From positions 186,001 to 250,000 of the forward strand of contig OW818654.1 of NCBI GenBank assembly GCA_942492935.1: 64,000 bases of DNA, written 5' to 3'. Within the stretch, counting starts at the first letter, position 1, and each line of letters begins with the position of its first letter. A program made the position numbers and the translations under genes. The stretch comes from JANJUO01 sp942492935 (GTDB taxonomy: Bacteria; Bacteroidota; Ignavibacteria; Kapaibacteriales; UBA2268). Of this stretch, positions 17,357 through 26,263 are shown one piece after another. The notes under the pieces are model-generated. The model was not told the origin of the DNA. It searched no databases and saw only the letters and a list, made by a program, of their open reading frames with translations.

Positions 17357-19219
17357 ATGAACAATATATTTGATATAATTGTTATTGGTGCAGGACATGC
17401 TGGTATAGAAGCTGCCTCAGTCTCTTCAAAAATGGGATTGAAAATTGGGTTGCTTACAATGGATAAAAAAACAATTGGAAAACCATCTTGTAATCCATCA
17501 ATAGGTGGAACTGCAAAAGGGCATCTTGTTAAAGAATTAGATGCTTTAGGTGGTGCAATGGGATTACTTGCTGACCAAGCAGGATTACATTTCAAACTTT
17601 TAAATAGGAGCAAAGGTCCTGCAATTCACTCACCAAGAGCTCAGATAGATAAAGATTTATACCCAAATATTGCATTAAAATATTTGAATTCGTTAGCAAA
17701 TCTAACTATAATTCAAGGTACAGCAATTGAAATATTGATAAATGATGATATGGTTAAAGGTATTGTTACTTCAAATAATGAAATAATATATTCTAAGGCA
17801 ATAGTTCTTTCAGCAGGTACTTTTCTTAATGGAGTTCTCTATACAGGTCTGACTGCTACTAAAGGTGGAAGAGTAGGCGAACCACCTTCTGAAAAAATAT
17901 CGGATTTATTAAATAGTTATGGATTTGAAAAAGGACGTTTAAAAACAGGAACTCCACCGAGAATTCATAAAGATTCAATTGATTATAGTAAAACAAGAAT
18001 TGAATCTGGAGATTTAAATCCGGAACCTTTTTCACACTTAACTGCTCAAGTTAAAAATAATATTGTTTGTTATGGTACTGAAACAAACTTAAATACACAC
18101 GATATTCTAAGAACTGGATTTGAGCGTTCACCAATGTTCACAGGTGTCATATTTGGAACTGGTCCAAGATATTGCCCATCTATTGAAGATAAAATAAATA
18201 GATTTTCTGAAAGGAATAGTCATAAAATCTTATTAGAACCTGAAGGTGTGAACACGAATTCAGTATATGTCAATGGATATTCAACAAGTTTACCTGAAGA
18301 TATTCAATTAAAAGGTTTAAAAACAATTCCTGGTTTAGAGAATGTTCAAATGCTTAAGCCAGGTTATGCAATTGAATATGATTTCTTTTTTCCTTATCAA
18401 TTGAATTTTACTTTAGAAACTAAAATGGTTGAAGGACTGTATTTTGCTGGACAAATAAATGGTACTTCTGGTTATGAAGAAGCCGCTGTACAAGGATATG
18501 TGGCAGGACTTAATGCAAGTTTGAAAATATTGGAAAAAGAACCATTTTTATTAAAACGGTCTGAAGCATATATTGGTGTTTTGATTGACGATTTAGTTAA
18601 TAAAAGTACTGAAGAACCTTATCGTATTTTTACATCTTTGGCAGAATATAGATTGTTGTTAAGACAAGATAATGCAGATTTAAGATTAGCGAAATATGGC
18701 AATCAATTTAATTTAATAGAAAATACATATTATAATAATGTTAAATTCAAACAAGATATGATAATTAAGGGAATAGAATTAACAAAATATATTAAATTAA
18801 AAACTGAAATTGTTAATCCATATTTAGAAAGTGTAGGTGAAAGCCCCGTAATAAATTCAACAGATATTTACACTTTAACTAAAAGAAGTGAAGCAAAACT
18901 AATTGATTTATTAAAGTTAATTCCTGAACCAAATGAAGAAATAATACTTCTTTTAAAATATGAAAAGATTATTGGCTTAATCCAAACAGAAATTAAATAC
19001 GAAGGATATATTGTAAGACAAAATAGAGAAATAGAACATTTTCTCCAAAACGAGCATAAATACATTCCCAAGAATTTTGATTATACTAAATTAACATCTC
19101 TATCAACAGAAGCAAGAGAAAAACTAAATAAAATTAAACCGGCATCATTAGGTCAGGCATCGAGAATTTCTGGTGTATCTGCAAGTGATGTTTCTATTTT
19201 ATCACTTTATTTAAGATAA
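17357..19219 (+). CDS. mnmG: tRNA uridine-5-carboxymethylaminomethyl modification enzyme MnmG (GidA)
   Basis: The 620-residue FAD enzyme starts with the dinucleotide-binding GAGHAGIEAA motif and contains the family signatures SCNPSIGGTAKGHLVKE and GLYFAGQINGTSGYEEAA. The conserved KTGTPPRI and the C-terminal helical MnmE-binding region (SRISGVSASDVSILSLYLR) are present. It works with MnmE on the tRNA wobble uridine. Its position between two parS sites and near rsmG recalls the origin-proximal mnmE-mnmG-rsmG clusters of many bacteria. Confidence 0.98.
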   Translation: MNNIFDIIVIGAGHAGIEAASVSSKMGLKIGLLTMDKKTIGKPSCNPSIGGTAKGHLVKELDALGGAMGLLADQAGLHFKLLNRSKGPAIHSPRAQIDKDLYPNIALKYLNSLANLTIIQGTAIEILINDDMVKGIVTSNNEIIYSKAIVLSAGTFLNGVLYTGLTATKGGRVGEPPSEKISDLLNSYGFEKGRLKTGTPPRIHKDSIDYSKTRIESGDLNPEPFSHLTAQVKNNIVCYGTETNLNTHDILRTGFERSPMFTGVIFGTGPRYCPSIEDKINRFSERNSHKILLEPEGVNTNSVYVNGYSTSLPEDIQLKGLKTIPGLENVQMLKPGYAIEYDFFFPYQLNFTLETKMVEGLYFAGQINGTSGYEEAAVQGYVAGLNASLKILEKEPFLLKRSEAYIGVLIDDLVNKSTEEPYRIFTSLAEYRLLLRQDNADLRLAKYGNQFNLIENTYYNNVKFKQDMIIKGIELTKYIKLKTEIVNPYLESVGESPVINSTDIYTLTKRSEAKLIDLLKLIPEPNEEIILLLKYEKIIGLIQTEIKYEGYIVRQNREIEHFLQNEHKYIPKNFDYTKLTSLSTEAREKLNKIKPASLGQASRISGVSASDVSILSLYLR

Positions 19220-19235
19220 TGTTTCACGTGAAACA
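19220..19235. other. parS centromere-like site 2
   Basis: A second perfect TGTTTCACGTGAAACA lies directly after the mnmG stop codon and 14 bases before the next gene. The 16 bases and the following AATTTA are the same as at site 1. Confidence 0.95.
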
Positions 19236-19249
19236 ATTTAAGTATTATT

Positions 19250-20137
19250 ATGAGAAAAATCGCAATAATTGGTGGCAATAGTAAAATCGGATATGCCCTT
19301 TCAAAACTATTAGCACAAGAAACAAAATTAGAACAAATATCATTTAATCATATTGAGCAAAACCTATTTTCGAAAGTTAAATGGTTTGGCGAAACAATGA
19401 TAACTGATTTTTTTGATAAAGTAAATTTTAGAAAACTTATATTATCATATAAACCACATATAATTGTAAATTGCTTTGAATTGTCAGATATTATTAAATG
19501 TGAAAATGAAAAAAGTATAGCACAGAAATACAATGTAGAGGTAACAGAAAATTTAATTAAAGCAGCCAAAATATTAAACAGTCATTTTATACAAATTTCA
19601 TCAAGTGAAGTATTTGATTGCTTGGCTGGACCTTACTTTGAAAGCGACATTCCTGAACCAGTTAATTATTATGGTAAAACAAAATTAGCTGCAGAAAATC
19701 TTGTTATTCCATCACAATTAACATATACTATACTAAGAGTCAATAATGTATATGGCTATCCATTGTCAGAATTTGATTGGTTTGATAAAATTATTAATAA
19801 TTTAAAATTGAATACAATTGCAAATGTTTACACAAATAAATATTTCAACCCTGCATTTAATGACGACATTGCAAGAGCAATTTTAAAAGTTGTGGACAAA
19901 AAATTAAATGGTACTTTTCATATTGGTTCATCAACATATTTATCAGAATTTGATTTTGTAAATTCAATAGCAACAATATTTAATTTAGATAAGAATAATA
20001 TTTTAGAAAAGGAGTTAGCTGTTCCATTAAATTCAGGTTTGAGTACATTGAAATCTGAAACTTCATTTAATTTCAAATTCTCAAATTTTGAAGATAGTTT
20101 ACTATCGATTAGATTTATGTTGGATAGAAATAGCTGA
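19250..20137 (+). CDS. Extended short-chain dehydrogenase, RmlD-like sugar-nucleotide reductase/epimerase
   Basis: The 295-residue protein has a Rossmann start (KIAIIGGNSKIGYAL), a conserved Ser-Ser-Ser region (HFIQISSSEVFD) and the catalytic YYGKTKLAAE (YxxxK). These are typical of extended SDRs such as dTDP-4-dehydrorhamnose reductase and NDP-sugar epimerases. The ESDIPEPVNYYGKTK stretch is especially RmlD-like. Other rhamnose-pathway genes are not in the window, so the substrate stays open. It starts 14 bases after a parS site. Confidence 0.82.
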   Translation: MRKIAIIGGNSKIGYALSKLLAQETKLEQISFNHIEQNLFSKVKWFGETMITDFFDKVNFRKLILSYKPHIIVNCFELSDIIKCENEKSIAQKYNVEVTENLIKAAKILNSHFIQISSSEVFDCLAGPYFESDIPEPVNYYGKTKLAAENLVIPSQLTYTILRVNNVYGYPLSEFDWFDKIINNLKLNTIANVYTNKYFNPAFNDDIARAILKVVDKKLNGTFHIGSSTYLSEFDFVNSIATIFNLDKNNILEKELAVPLNSGLSTLKSETSFNFKFSNFEDSLLSIRFMLDRNS

Positions 20138-20228
20138 TTTTATTTTTTTATTTGTAACCTTTTGTACAATTAAAAAACATACTTATGAATTTATTATTTA
20201 ATTATTTTTTTTATATATGGAGTTTTCT

Positions 20229-20966
20229 ATGAAAAGCATTACTAAACTTACTTTTGTGTTGTTTGCATTTTTTGTTGCAAGTGCTTTTGCACAACCTAAA
20301 ATTGATATAGAAGGTGGATTTACTTATGATTGGGGTAAAATCAAACCTTCAGATTCACCTTTAAAAGCTAAGGTTAAAATTTTGAACAGAGGAAATGAAA
20401 CACTCAAAATCTCTGAAGTTAAGCCAGGTTGTGGTTGTACTACAGCACCACTTGATAAAAATGATATTGAACCAAACGGATTTGCAACACTTGATGTTAC
20501 ATTGAATGTTGGTACAAATACTGGAGATGTTGTAAAGAGTATTTCAATAAAATCTAATGACCCTGAAAAAAGCCAAACATCATTAATGTTGAAAGCAAAT
20601 GTTTTTGTACCGGTAACTGTATTTCCAAGATACTTATCATTTAATAAATTATATGCAAATGAAGAAACCATTGCAAAAGTTGTTTTAACTAACAATATTG
20701 ATAAACCAATTAAATTTACAAAAATTACATCAGAACCTGCTATAATGAATATAAATATTAAAGAAGGTTTTGTATTGAATCCAAAAGAGTCTTTACCAAT
20801 TGAAGCAAAAATTAAGCCAACTGAACCAGGACGTCTTTCTGCCAAAATCGTATTATTTACTGATAATGCTGATATGCCACAAATTGATATAACTGGATGG
20901 GGAAATATTGTACTTAAAGAAGAAGAAGGTACTACAAACTCTGCCCCAGCTTCACCTAAAAAATAA
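20229..20966 (+). CDS. DUF1573 domain secreted protein
   Basis: From the ATG at 20229 the protein has a signal peptide (MKSITKLTFVLFAFFVASAFA) and then two Ig-like units. The first carries the DUF1573 motif: FTYDWGKIKPSDSPLKAKVK, LNRGNETLKISEVKPGCGCTT. The second is related but degenerate (NNIDKPIKFTKITSEP). An ATG at 20217 would extend the N-terminus by four residues. The family is abundant in Bacteroidota, extracytoplasmic, and of unknown role; the conserved CGC may form a disulfide or bind metal. It ends near a hairpin. Confidence 0.88.
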   Translation: MKSITKLTFVLFAFFVASAFAQPKIDIEGGFTYDWGKIKPSDSPLKAKVKILNRGNETLKISEVKPGCGCTTAPLDKNDIEPNGFATLDVTLNVGTNTGDVVKSISIKSNDPEKSQTSLMLKANVFVPVTVFPRYLSFNKLYANEETIAKVVLTNNIDKPIKFTKITSEPAIMNINIKEGFVLNPKESLPIEAKIKPTEPGRLSAKIVLFTDNADMPQIDITGWGNIVLKEEEGTTNSAPASPKK

Positions 20967-20984
20967 TTTATTTTTTTTATTATA

Positions 20985-21024
20985 ATAACAGATATTCTTA
21001 GTATTCAATAGGAATATCTGTTAT
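20985..21024 (+). terminator. Probable terminator after the DUF1573 gene
   Basis: A 13-bp perfect inverted repeat (ATAACAGATATTC / GAATATCTGTTAT) around a 14-base loop is followed by TTATTT. The T tract is weak, so termination strength is uncertain. Confidence 0.6.
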
Positions 21025-21039
21025 TTATTTAAGGTTATA

Positions 21040-21435
21040 ATGAAAATTAGAAATATCATACAAATTAGCCAATTTATAATATATTCATTTGCAATATTTT
21101 ATTTATCAAATCAACCACAAGCTCCAATGATTGTTAATTTTTTTTGGAGTTTTGATAAAATATTACATTTAGTAGCATATCTTTTATATTATATATCATG
21201 TGTGTTTTTCTTTAATGGTTTAAACAACACAACATTGAAAAATAATCTTGAATTTTTTTCAATATTAATTTCAGCTTTATTTGCTATAAGTGATGAATTT
21301 CATCAATACTTTATACCCGGTCGTTCTGCTGAATTTGGTGATATTTTAGCAGATTTGACAGGTATTTTTATTGGATTTGTATTATGTAGATTTATTCTAC
21401 TGAAACTTCCTCTTTTTGAAATGAACAAACAATAA
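21040..21435 (+). CDS. VanZ-family small membrane protein
   Basis: The 131-residue protein has about four membrane segments and the VanZ pattern: FDKILHLVAYLLYY, then AISDEFHQYFIPGRSAEFGD and ADLTGIFIGF. VanZ proteins are associated with low-level teicoplanin resistance in enterococci, but in this lineage the role is unknown. Its 3' end overlaps the convergent rsmG gene by 44 bases. Confidence 0.88.
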   Translation: MKIRNIIQISQFIIYSFAIFYLSNQPQAPMIVNFFWSFDKILHLVAYLLYYISCVFFFNGLNNTTLKNNLEFFSILISALFAISDEFHQYFIPGRSAEFGDILADLTGIFIGFVLCRFILLKLPLFEMNKQ

Positions 21436-22072
21436 TTTTCTTTTCTTCTTTATGGAACCAATCAACACCAAGAATTTTTATTGGTATTTCTTCTACAGAT
21501 ATATTTGGAAAATCTCTTTTTAAGAAATAAATTTCTTCATCAAGTGGTCCGCCTTTAAGAAAGACATATTTTCCATTTTCCGCAATTAGGTTCTTAGTCC
21601 AACCAACTAATTCATTCATTCGAGCCACAGCTCTTGCAAAAATAAAATTAAAACTATTTTTGTATTGAGCATTCTTCTCTAAATCTTCTACTCTTGAACA
21701 AATTGCTGTAATTTTTCTTAAACCAGTATGTTTAGCCATCATTTCAGCAACTGATACTTTTTTCTTTATTGAATCTACGAGTAGCATACTTATTTCAGGA
21801 TTTGCTATTTTGATAGGTATTCCAGGGAAGCCACCACCAGTACCTATATCCAAACATTTGGCTCTTGCAGGAATTTCAATATACTTTAATATAGTTAATG
21901 AGTGTAGAATATGTCGAATATAAATATTTTCTTCATCAAGGCGAGATATTAAATTTATTTTTCCATTCCAATGTAATATTTCATTATGAAATCTTTCAAT
22001 TTGAAACATTTGCTCTTTAGATAAAACAATATTATTTGTTGAGCATATTGTCCATAATTCAATTAAATTCAT
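21392..22072 (-). CDS. rsmG: 16S rRNA (guanine-527-N7) methyltransferase RsmG
   Basis: The 226-residue protein has the GidB fold: an N-terminal helical part (FHNEILHWNGKINLIS, conserved W/N), the AdoMet site CLDIGTGGGFPGIPIKI, LVDSIKKKVSV and FIFARAVARMNEL. It methylates G527 (E. coli numbering) of 16S rRNA; loss of the enzyme gives low-level streptomycin resistance in other bacteria. The 3' end overlaps the convergent vanZ gene by 44 bases, so both termini are constrained. Confidence 0.96.
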   Translation of the reverse strand: MNLIELWTICSTNNIVLSKEQMFQIERFHNEILHWNGKINLISRLDEENIYIRHILHSLTILKYIEIPARAKCLDIGTGGGFPGIPIKIANPEISMLLVDSIKKKVSVAEMMAKHTGLRKITAICSRVEDLEKNAQYKNSFNFIFARAVARMNELVGWTKNLIAENGKYVFLKGGPLDEEIYFLKRDFPNISVEEIPIKILGVDWFHKEEKKIIVCSFQKEEVSVE

Positions 22073-22112
22073 ATTTTTCCGTTTTAATTAATTTAACAAT
22101 TACAAAAATACG

Positions 22113-22763
22113 ATGATAAGTTTAAACAATAATAAAATTCCTTTCTTTTCTGTAATAATTTGTACATTTAATAGAAAAAATATTATTTCACATTCAATTA
22201 ACTCTCTTTTGAAACAAAGTTTTCAAGATTGGGAGGCAATAATTGTTGATGATGGAAGTAAAGATAATACTTTTGAATTAATTTCAGAATATTGTAATCA
22301 AGATAGTAGAATTAGATATATGTATCACTCGAATAGAGGGGTTGGCTCATCTAAAAATGCAGGTATTATAGCAAGTAATGGAATTTATATAACTTTTCTT
22401 GACTCTGATGATACTTATAAAAATAATCATCTTGAAATTAGAAGAAGTGCTTTAATATCAAATCAAAATATTGATTTGCTTCATGGGGGTGTTAATATAA
22501 TTGGAAATGAATATGTGCCTGATGTTGATAATCCTAATAAACAAATTCATTTAAGTGAATGTGCAATAGGAGGTACTTTCTTTTTCAAAAAAAAATCAGC
22601 TTTAGAAGTAGGTGGTTTCCCTAATCAAAGATTTGGAGATGATTCAATATTTTATAGAAAATTTGTTGATGCTGGAAAAATCATTGGTAAAATTGAAAAT
22701 GAAACCTATATTTACAACCGAACAACTGAAGATTCGTTATGCAATATATTATTGAAAAAGTAA
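22113..22763 (+). CDS. Family 2 glycosyltransferase
   Basis: The 216-residue protein is a GT-A fold family 2 enzyme: FFSVIICTFNRKNIISHSI at the nucleotide-binding start, DWEAIIVDDGSKDNT, and the metal-binding DSDD in YITFLDSDDTYKNN. The acceptor and sugar are unknown. It is shorter than most members (about 250-330 residues), ending soon after the FGDDSIFYRKFV region, where the catalytic base is usually found. It is divergent from rsmG with only 40 bases between starts, so the two share a promoter region. Confidence 0.9.
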   Translation: MISLNNNKIPFFSVIICTFNRKNIISHSINSLLKQSFQDWEAIIVDDGSKDNTFELISEYCNQDSRIRYMYHSNRGVGSSKNAGIIASNGIYITFLDSDDTYKNNHLEIRRSALISNQNIDLLHGGVNIIGNEYVPDVDNPNKQIHLSECAIGGTFFFKKKSALEVGGFPNQRFGDDSIFYRKFVDAGKIIGKIENETYIYNRTTEDSLCNILLKK

Positions 22764-22797
22764 AATCCCATTAGACATAATTGAATAATGGGATTTT
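22762..22797. terminator. Bidirectional terminator hairpin
   Basis: A perfect 12-bp stem (AAAATCCCATTA / TAATGGGATTTT) has A-rich and T-rich flanks on each side, placed between the convergent glycosyltransferase and barrel genes, so it can serve both. Confidence 0.85.
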
Positions 22798-22824
22798 ATG
22801 TTATATTGAATTATTAATTACAAA

Positions 22825-23385
22825 TTAGAAATAAAATGTAGCACCAACAGCTGAATTGAATAAAGATAAAGTATTTACACCATGAGTGCTTTCGATTGTA
22901 TTGTATTTTGTTGTAGAAGAATACATATTGTATCTTAAACCAATATGTGCATAAATTGCTAATCCTTTAGTTATAAATGAATTACCGCCAAATGCAAATT
23001 CAAAACTAAAACTACTATTTGTAGTTTCACTACTGCCAGATGTTTCCTTTGGATAACCTGCATAATCGACTTGTAACATCAGATAAGGATTTACATCAGC
23101 TTTGGCAAGATAATATACACCATAAGCATTAAAACCAATTGTAGATTCAGCATCAGGTGCAGTGCCTGACTCAACAGTATAGCTTTTATTGATAAACATT
23201 AATCCAACACCTACTTCTGTATTGCTGGATAAAGTATAACAAACACCAGCATTACTCCATTCAGTTGCAAAACTTGCATTAAGTCCAAAAGTATTTGCAG
23301 GGACTTGAGAATAAGCTTGTGACGCAAAAATAAACATCATTGCAATTAGAGCAATGAAAGTCAATTTTTTAGTAGATTTATACAT
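22825..23385 (-). CDS. Small outer-membrane beta-barrel protein
   Basis: The 186-residue product has a signal peptide (about residues 1-26, ending SQAYSQ) followed by eight or so amphipathic strands and a terminal aromatic residue (AVGATFYF), the outer-membrane insertion signal. It resembles opacity/OmpA-like eight-stranded barrels. No ligand or function can be inferred. It has its own 3' hairpin at 22762-22797. Confidence 0.75.
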   Translation of the reverse strand: MYKSTKKLTFIALIAMMFIFASQAYSQVPANTFGLNASFATEWSNAGVCYTLSSNTEVGVGLMFINKSYTVESGTAPDAESTIGFNAYGVYYLAKADVNPYLMLQVDYAGYPKETSGSSETTNSSFSFEFAFGGNSFITKGLAIYAHIGLRYNMYSSTTKYNTIESTHGVNTLSLFNSAVGATFYF

Positions 23386-23491
23386 AAAAACTCCTATATT
23401 GTTTTTAGTTACAGAATATCTGTAACAACTATATCAAAATTAATAAATTATTTACAATTGAAAAAATATTTTTTTCTTATTAATCATATTT

Positions 23492-24148
23492 TTATTTAGG
23501 GTCAGTTAATGAGAAATAATCATGTGTTTCATCATTATGAATCAATAATACACCAGCCCTAACAAGGCGGATAAGAAGTCCCTCGGCTCTACGCTTTGAT
23601 ATATTTACCAATTTAGAAAAATCCTTAACAGTAGCACGCTCGTATTTTTCAAGATATTCGAATAATCTCTTTTCGTTGTTGCCGATTGAAAGTTTTAAAA
23701 TATCATTTTTATCTGATTGATGTTTAAGTAATCTTGTCATTTCTTTACTTGCTTCAATAGATTTTTCACCAACTCTTATATATGCTTTAAATGATATTTT
23801 TCCGTCTGCATCTTCAATTCTTGCCTTATATGGCTTAATTAAACCTTGTTCTAAATGACATACTACTATATCTTTATCATAAATTCCAACAATTTCAAAT
23901 AAAGGAGTTATTGGTGGTTCAATCCAGAAGTTACAAGCAGTTTCAACTATATCTATTTCAGATTTTTCACTTTTAACACCATATATAGTGCCATCATCAT
24001 CAACACCAATCAAAAGAATGCCACCTTTTGTGTTAATTAATGCTGTAATTTCTTTAGCAATTTTCTGTGGATTTACTGCTTTCCTTTTAAATTCAAGAAC
24101 AGTTGACTCACCTTCCGCAATTATCTGTTTTAATTTTCTGGCATTCAT
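23492..24148 (-). CDS. AlbA_2 (Schlafen-like) domain protein with C-terminal winged helix
   Basis: The 218-residue protein starts with an AlbA_2 domain (about residues 8-115): EGESTVLEFKRKAVNPQK, ALINTKGGILLIGVDDDG and TIYGVKSE. These proteins are often annotated as ATP-binding or helix-turn-helix transcriptional regulators. Residues 150-215 form a winged-helix-like segment (FEYLEKYERATVKDFSKL, ISKRRAEGLLIRLVRAG). A DNA- or RNA-related regulatory role is likely; targets are unknown. No partner gene adjoins. Confidence 0.85.
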   Translation of the reverse strand: MNARKLKQIIAEGESTVLEFKRKAVNPQKIAKEITALINTKGGILLIGVDDDGTIYGVKSEKSEIDIVETACNFWIEPPITPLFEIVGIYDKDIVVCHLEQGLIKPYKARIEDADGKISFKAYIRVGEKSIEASKEMTRLLKHQSDKNDILKLSIGNNEKRLFEYLEKYERATVKDFSKLVNISKRRAEGLLIRLVRAGVLLIHNDETHDYFSLTDPK

Positions 24149-24295
24149 AATTTTTAATAATGTGTTCTTTAAAAATATTAATAACTTTTTTGTTGTAAAA
24201 AGATTGTATTCTCAATTTATAGGAACTTAGAATATATTATTTGTGTGACAACTCATCTAATTAACAATAATTAAGAGTTTTTGTAATATCATATA

Positions 24296-24475
24296 AAATT
24301 CACTTAAATTCCCATCGGGAATTAATGTTTGTAACAGAATAATCTCCCATCGTCATCCGCAACTCCGTAGGAGTTGAATATGAATTAAATTATTCAATCC
24401 CGATGGGATTGCTGGACTTATAGGCATTTTCTATATTACAAACATTTAATCCCCATCGGGATTTTCAAAGAATTT
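24296..24475. repeat. GGGATT-type terminal-inverted-repeat element, copy A
   Basis: The left end (AAATTC, then TTCCCATCGGGAA and TTAATGTTTGTAA) is mirrored by the right end (TTACAAACATTTAATCCCC, then ATCGGGATT and TTCAAAGAATTT). The interior carries a CAACTCCGTAGGAGTTG palindrome and a CAATCCCGATGGGATTG palindrome. Related copies lie at 25710-25837 and 61345-61575. No other content was seen in the 24149-24672 gap. Confidence 0.85.
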
Positions 24476-24672
24476 CATTGTATATTTTTTTAATTTTTTG
24501 CCAATTATTCATTTATTCATTTAAATAACAAAGTTAATTGAAAATTATAAAACTGATGAGTAGTCATTTATTTCCTTATTTTAAATTAGTCTAAATTATG
24601 AATCGAAATTTCTATTATACTTTGTCATTTTTTCTTAAATTGTATTTTTTTTAAAAACAAGAATTGAAAATT

Positions 24673-25047
24673 ATGATTTATGGAATTGGTACAGATATTG
24701 TTGAAATTGAGAGAATAAAATCTATTGCTGAAAATTACGGTAGTAGATTTATGAATAGAGTTTTTACCAAGGTTGAACAAGAATATTCTGAATCATTCAA
24801 TGAAAAGAAATATGTTCATTATGCTGCAAGATTTGCAGCAAAAGAATCATTTAGTAAAGCAATAGGTACAGGTCTAACTCAGGGCTTTAAATTTACTGAT
24901 ATCGGAATCCGCAATGAAGAAAACGGTAAACCAGTAATTGATTTAGATGGAGATTTAAAAAAGGATTATGGTCATTTAAAAGCTCATATTTCATTATCGC
25001 ATACCGATAACAACGCAATTGCATATATAATTTTAGAATCAATTTAG
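24673..25047 (+). CDS. acpS: Holo-[acyl-carrier-protein] synthase
   Basis: The 124-residue protein from the ATG at 24673 has the AcpS signatures GIGTDIVEIERIKS (metal-binding Asp) and FAAKESFSKAIGTGL (catalytic Glu/Lys), and ends with ISLSHTDNNAIAYIIL. It transfers 4'-phosphopantetheine from CoA to apo-ACP in fatty acid synthesis. An upstream TTG at 24664 is rejected because the family begins right at MIYGIGTD. A tiny winged-helix gene follows after 26 bases. Confidence 0.96.
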   Translation: MIYGIGTDIVEIERIKSIAENYGSRFMNRVFTKVEQEYSESFNEKKYVHYAARFAAKESFSKAIGTGLTQGFKFTDIGIRNEENGKPVIDLDGDLKKDYGHLKAHISLSHTDNNAIAYIILESI

Positions 25048-25073
25048 TTTAAATATTTAAAGGAGATATTTTA

Positions 25074-25247
25074 ATGTCAGCAGAAGTAGTTCTTGAAACA
25101 TTAAAAAGTGCAGGCGAGCCATTAAGTGCTGGTCAAATAGCTGAAAAAAGCGGTCTTGATAAAAAGGTTGTTGAAAAAGCAATGAATCAACTAAAAAAAG
25201 AAGAAAAAATAGTATCACCTAAAAGGTGTTTCTGGGAACCAAAATAG
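25074..25247 (+). CDS. 57-residue winged-helix-like protein
   Basis: This short gene has a strong AAAGGAG ribosome binding site at 25060-25066 before the ATG. The product reads MSAEVVLETLKSAGEPLSAG, QIAEKSGLDKKVVEKAMNQL and then KKEEKIVSPKRCFWEPK: three helices plus a short wing, in the manner of compact winged-helix DNA-binding domains. It follows acpS on the same strand with 26 bases between, so it may be co-transcribed. The function is unknown, and DNA binding is inferred from the fold pattern only. Confidence 0.75.
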   Translation: MSAEVVLETLKSAGEPLSAGQIAEKSGLDKKVVEKAMNQLKKEEKIVSPKRCFWEPK

Positions 25248-25370
25248 CTATTATTTGATATTATTTAGCTTGTCTGGTTAGTTTGACAAAATTTTTATAT
25301 AAAATGGATGTTTTACCTAATAAAATTGTAACTATTTGTTGTATAAGCATCCTTATATTTGTATATATGT

Positions 25371-25524
25371 GACTACTCAGTTGCCAAATGAAAGAACCAC
25401 GTGCAAAAATCAGCTAACTTTGTTCAAACCCTTCCGAAGGTTACGAACCTTCGGAAGGGTAATTGACAAGTTAGATAAGAGTCCCAAAATGAAAGAATCA
25501 CGTGCAAATTACAGCTAACTATGT
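25371..25524 (+). repeat. CTTCCGAAGG hairpin element with flanking AGCTAACTT motif, copy 1
   Basis: It starts GACTACTCAGTTGCCAAATG, continues through GTGCAAAAATCAGCTAACTT, then a hairpin CCCTTCCGAAGGTTACGAAC / CTTCGGAAGGG, and GACAAGTTAGATAAGAGTC. A second partial copy of the AAATGAAAGAA...CAGCTAACT part follows at 25485-25524. The whole element recurs inverted at 61656-61789. Confidence 0.85.
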
Positions 25525-25709
25525 CATAATTTATCTAAAATGTCATTCCGAACACCGTGAGGAATCCAGCAATTATTCATTTTAAATTTTACTGTATTTC
25601 TCGCAATGTTCGAAATTACGATTTGCCATATCAATCATACCTAAGGTAGATTGCCACGTAAGAAAAGAGACGACAAACTATAAATTTATATTTTTCGTCA
25701 TTTTGTAAG

Positions 25710-25837
25710 AAATTCCTTGAAATTCCCATGGGGATTGAATATTTATCAATACACATTCAACTCCTACGGAGCTGGCAGACTTCGGGGTAATTCTTATATT
25801 ACAAACAGGTAATCCCGCTGGGATTTTCAAAGAATTT
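25710..25837. repeat. GGGATT-type terminal-inverted-repeat element, copy B
   Basis: This is the shortest of the three copies (128 bases): left end AAATTCCTTGAAATTCCC with ATGGGGATT, right end TTACAAACAGGTAATCCC with GCTGGGATTTTCAAAGAATT. The interior has an ACTCCTACGGAGC palindrome. Confidence 0.85.
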
Positions 25838-26263
25838 AGTTTTATCAAAATTCATTTACTCATCTAATTTTAAAAATGGCTGAATATTTAAAAATAAAAT
25901 TTATAATATTTTTTTTTGTAAAAAGTATTTGGTGGTGTCGGAAAATTTTATTACGTTTGAAATAGGAAATAGAGGGTATTGTAAATTTAATTATGTATAA
26001 ATATGAAAATAAGTGATTAAATTAACTTAAAAATTATTTTCTTTCAATAAAAAAAATATTGTTGAATTCTTTTACTGAAAGATAAATAATTATTTAAAAT
26101 ACTTAATCAACAAAAGAAGGGTAACTATATGATTGTTCTACTATAAACAATGCAAATAAGCTTTAGATTTTTCTATATCCTTACTGCATTCCAAATAACG
26201 TGTATTTTTTTCAATAAAGAAAACAAATTTTTAAAATATTTTTAAACAAAGGAGAAGTGTATT

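Larger units (their letters stand above)
25248..26263. other. 1-kb gene-free region filled with dispersed repeats
   Basis: The region holds two repeat elements (25371-25524 and 25710-25837) and a fragment like the common intergenic motif CATTCCGAACACCGTGAGG (about 25542-25560). The stretch 25840-26240 is AT-rich with no visible gene. It should contain the promoter of the T9SS gene pair, but I could not place it. Confidence 0.6.

Noticed and set aside
20324..20845. 173-residue open frame antisense to the DUF1573 gene
   Set aside because: It is a shadow of a confidently identified gene on the other strand.
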